From positions 62,001 to 126,000 of the forward strand of contig NZ_QPEX01000033.1 in NCBI RefSeq assembly GCF_003335505.1: a DNA stretch of 64,000 bases. The letters run 5' to 3'. Shown in pieces: positions 61,964 to 64,000 of the stretch. The DNA comes from Bremerella cremea (GTDB taxonomy: Bacteria > Planctomycetota > Planctomycetia > Pirellulales > Pirellulaceae). The translations under genes and the position numbers were made by a program. Position 1 is the stretch's first letter. Each line of letters begins with the position of its first letter. Under the pieces are notes generated by a model, which saw nothing but the letters and a program-made list of their open reading frames with translations, did not search any database and was not told where the DNA came from.

Positions 61964-62617
61964 ATGATCGTCACCATCGACGGCCCGGCTGGGGCCGGTA
62001 AGAGCAGCATCTCCCGTCAACTGGCGGAAGCCTTGGGATTTGCCTTCCTTGATACTGGCGCCATGTATCGCGCGGTTGCCCTGCTGGGACTGCGGGCCGA
62101 GATTGACTGGGCCGATACCGACCGCTTGGTCGAGCTGACGCAAACAGCCACAATCAACCTAACTGGTTCTGCGGTGTTTTTGAATGGCGAAGATGTGACG
62201 CAAGATATTCGCACCCAGCGAGTTACCCAGGCAACACGTTATGCCGCCAACAACGTCGGAGTGCGGGAGCAACTGGTCAAAATGCAGCGAGCGATTGCCG
62301 CAGGGCAAGATATCGTCACCGAAGGACGCGACCAAGGAACGCTCGTATTTCCGAAGGCGGAGTGCAAGATCTACCTGACAGCCTCCCCAGAAGAACGTGC
62401 CAGGCGACGCGTAAGCGACTTGGCCGCCCGTGGCGAATCGGTTGAATTTCAGCAAATCCTCGAGCAACAATCGACCCGCGACGAAGAAGACCAACGGCGA
62501 GAAGTAGGCCCCCTACGCAAAGCAGCAAACGCAATTGAAGTTCTGACCGATGGCATGACCCCTGAGGAAGTGCTGCAGAAACTTATCAAGATTGTTGGAC
62601 GGTGCCAGCATGCGTAA
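61964..62617 (+). CDS. cmk: Cytidylate kinase
   Basis: 217 residues. Cmk phosphorylates CMP and dCMP with ATP. The P-loop is TIDGPAGAGKSSISRQL and the nucleotide-binding LDTGAMYRAVALLG, EGRDQGTLVFP and RRRVSDLAARGE follow. The ATG at 61964 gives the canonical MIVTIDGPAGAGKS start; a longer frame to 61868 has no coding features. Its stop overlaps the acyltransferase start by eight bases (62610-62617). cmk-plsC-rpsA is a common bacterial order. Confidence 0.95.
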   Translation: MIVTIDGPAGAGKSSISRQLAEALGFAFLDTGAMYRAVALLGLRAEIDWADTDRLVELTQTATINLTGSAVFLNGEDVTQDIRTQRVTQATRYAANNVGVREQLVKMQRAIAAGQDIVTEGRDQGTLVFPKAECKIYLTASPEERARRRVSDLAARGESVEFQQILEQQSTRDEEDQRREVGPLRKAANAIEVLTDGMTPEEVLQKLIKIVGRCQHA

Positions 62618-63311
62618 AGAGAAACCAGCCTACACGCGATCTTGGCCGCAACAAGTTTTTTACAGTTTCCTAAGAATCACGGCACGTTTAGTCGCGGTTT
62701 CGCTGTATCGGATTCGGGTTTTTGGTCGCGAAAACTGGCCCACTGACGGCGGTGCTTTGGTATGCGCGAACCATCAAGGCCTCTTCGACCCGGTCTTGGT
62801 GGGGCTGTGTTGCGAACGCCAATTAAGCTTCCTGGCCAAACAATCTCTCTTTAAATTCCCACTTAAGCCGCTTATTGAAACGCTAAATGCCATCCCCGTG
62901 AATCGGGCCGGATCTGGGCTCGATGGGCTTAAAGAAACGCTTAAACGCTTACGTGCTGGTGACTTTGTGCTGATCTTCCCAGAAGGGACGCGAAGCGAAA
63001 ACGGCCATATTGGCAATTTGAAACCAGGCTTCATTGCTGTGGCCCGGAAAGGCAAAGCCCCCATTGTGCCGGTTGTCTTTGATGGCTCTTTCCAAGCTTG
63101 GCCCAAGTGGCAATTACTGCCGTCGATGGGGATTGTGCATGTAAAAATCGGCCAGCCCATCACCCCAGAAGAAATGGCCGAGCTATCCGATGAGCAGTTG
63201 CTTGCCAAATTACAGGATCGGATGCACGCGATGTTCGAGGAAGTGCAGTATTCACGGGCCAGATCGCTGAACCCGCGACTGCATACCGCAGATAAGACGC
63301 AATTTGCCTAA
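62610..63311 (+). CDS. plsC: 1-acyl-sn-glycerol-3-phosphate acyltransferase
   Basis: 233 residues. The acyltransferase motifs are NHQGLFD (the NHxxxxD block), then IPVNRAG and FPEGTRSENG, all in proper order for PlsC, which makes phosphatidic acid from lysophosphatidic acid. A basic, weakly hydrophobic N-terminus probably attaches to the membrane. It overlaps cmk and so is translationally coupled. In some bacteria cmk is fused or coupled to such an acyltransferase. Confidence 0.9.
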   Translation: MRKEKPAYTRSWPQQVFYSFLRITARLVAVSLYRIRVFGRENWPTDGGALVCANHQGLFDPVLVGLCCERQLSFLAKQSLFKFPLKPLIETLNAIPVNRAGSGLDGLKETLKRLRAGDFVLIFPEGTRSENGHIGNLKPGFIAVARKGKAPIVPVVFDGSFQAWPKWQLLPSMGIVHVKIGQPITPEEMAELSDEQLLAKLQDRMHAMFEEVQYSRARSLNPRLHTADKTQFA

Positions 63312-63591
63312 CCCAACCTTTTCCAGGCAATAAATCCCTGTTCTCCCCCCTTCCACCCCACTATCTGTGGTTGAAGCCTAATAGGGGATTTGATACTTTT
63401 ACGGGTTCTCCCTGAACCGACCGTCATGAAGGGTATAGTGGTTTACCCTGCGCAGGTTCAATATTCCTGGCATTTTTGCACTCGACAAGCCGTTCCTCCG
63501 AGCATTCCCAGTCGCCCAAGTCAAACGCTTGCTCATGACCGGGCCTAACTTGCGAACGATGTCGAGCCCCCTTGGTTCTAAATCTAAAAGC

Positions 63592-64000
63592 ATGGTCAAC
63601 CGTAATCTCATTCGCAATCTCGAAAATGACGACACTCTCTTAGCGCAAATCGACGAGCTGGCAGCCGGTACCGATGAAAACTGGCTTGAAGGCACGATCG
63701 AGATGGAAGAATCCATCGAAATCAACAAAATCGTCGAAGGGCGAATTCTTCGGATGGACGAAGAATTCGTGCTTATCGACATCGGCGGCAAGAGCGAAGG
63801 CAGCGTTCCCCTTGACGAATGGGATGAGGATGAAGACCCGCCGGAAGTTGGCCAGACGGTCCGCGTGCTTGTCGAGGACGTTGAAGACGAATTCGGCCGC
63901 ACCGACGATCCGCACGGCATGGTTGCCCTCTCGAAGCGCAAGGCCCGCAAGATCGACGATTGGGAACGGACGATGGAATCCATCGCCGAAGGCCAGGTCG
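63592..64000 (+). CDS. rpsA: 30S ribosomal protein S1, N-terminal part (runs off the window)
   Basis: 136 residues are visible. The opening MVNRNLIRNLENDDTL and the S1 domain start GRILRMDEEFVLIDIGGKSE are typical of ribosomal protein S1, and ALSKRKARKIDDWERTMESI ends the first domain. S1 binds mRNA near its 5' end. The ATG at 63592 is preferred; an in-frame ATG at 63559 would add 11 residues. It follows the acyltransferase by 280 bp, which hold a 6-bp hairpin (AGGGTA 63430-63435, TACCCT 63444-63449). S1 is often autoregulated in its leader, but this cannot be shown here. Confidence 0.9.
   Translation, partial: MVNRNLIRNLENDDTLLAQIDELAAGTDENWLEGTIEMEESIEINKIVEGRILRMDEEFVLIDIGGKSEGSVPLDEWDEDEDPPEVGQTVRVLVEDVEDEFGRTDDPHGMVALSKRKARKIDDWERTMESIAEGQV

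Noticed and set aside
1..64000. CRISPR arrays, rRNA, tRNA, insertion sequences, prophage or integron
   Set aside because: No regularly spaced repeats, no conserved RNA stretches and no transposase, integrase or capsid gene were recognised on reading the window.

Overview
The window reads as chromosomal DNA of a marine planctomycete, most likely a Pirellulaceae member of the Blastopirellula/Bremerella kind. This is inferred from a DUF1549/DUF1553 protein next to a DUF1501 protein with a Tat signal, secreted HEAT-repeat proteins, a DUF11 lipoprotein, a very large RseP, lipid A genes that use LpxI, and an ectoine cluster. I see no rRNA, tRNA, CRISPR array, insertion sequence or prophage. The DNA is gene-dense with many short overlaps.

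Layout. 0-6.3 kb: the end of a DUF1501/DUF1549 pair, a polytopic membrane protein, an S41 protease and a histone-deacetylase-like hydrolase. 6.4-10.6 kb: two exported repeat-rich proteins. 10.7-17.9 kb: a complete fatty-acid beta-oxidation set (fused hydratase/dehydrogenase, thiolase, acyl-CoA ligase, acyl-CoA dehydrogenase), followed by ispD and tyrS. 20-28.3 kb: mostly planctomycete proteins of unknown role (membrane-anchored protein, small LigD-phosphoesterase-like protein, DUF11 lipoprotein, thioredoxin-like/CAP-like secreted protein, a 629-residue exported protein), with a nested inverted repeat near 27.2 kb. 28.3-32.3 kb: dihydroorotase and hemX-hemA. 32.3-34.7 kb: a DEAQ-box helicase followed by a DUF932 protein, the most accessory-looking pair. 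34.9-37.7 kb: YraN nuclease, amidase, MarC.

37.7-43.9 kb is an osmolyte module. The ehuBCDA uptake operon runs left and ectABC (ectoine synthesis) runs right from a shared 243-bp region holding three dyad symmetries. An EctR-like MarR regulator lies tail-to-tail with ectC. 44.2-49.5 kb is an RND efflux unit: a TetR regulator, a membrane fusion protein and a permease. A 14-bp dyad is repeated almost exactly in front of both the regulator and the pump genes, which points to direct repression of both.

49.6-54.9 kb: DJ-1/PfpI protein, CPXCG zinc-ribbon protein, PhoD-like phosphatase, glyoxalase-fold protein, exported thioredoxin-like protein and an unusual receiver protein with a degenerate kinase-like C-terminus. 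54.9-61.7 kb is a leftward envelope cluster: dxr, rseP, HAD hydrolase, lpxD, lpxI and an exported methyltransferase. 62-64 kb, rightward: cmk, an acyltransferase and the start of rpsA, truncated by the window end.

No clearly new multi-gene system is proven here. The best candidates for a second look are the helicase/DUF932 pair, the twin TetR operators, the ect/ehu control region, the 27.2-kb nested hairpin and a hairpin that ends exactly at the start codon of the 8.33-kb gene.
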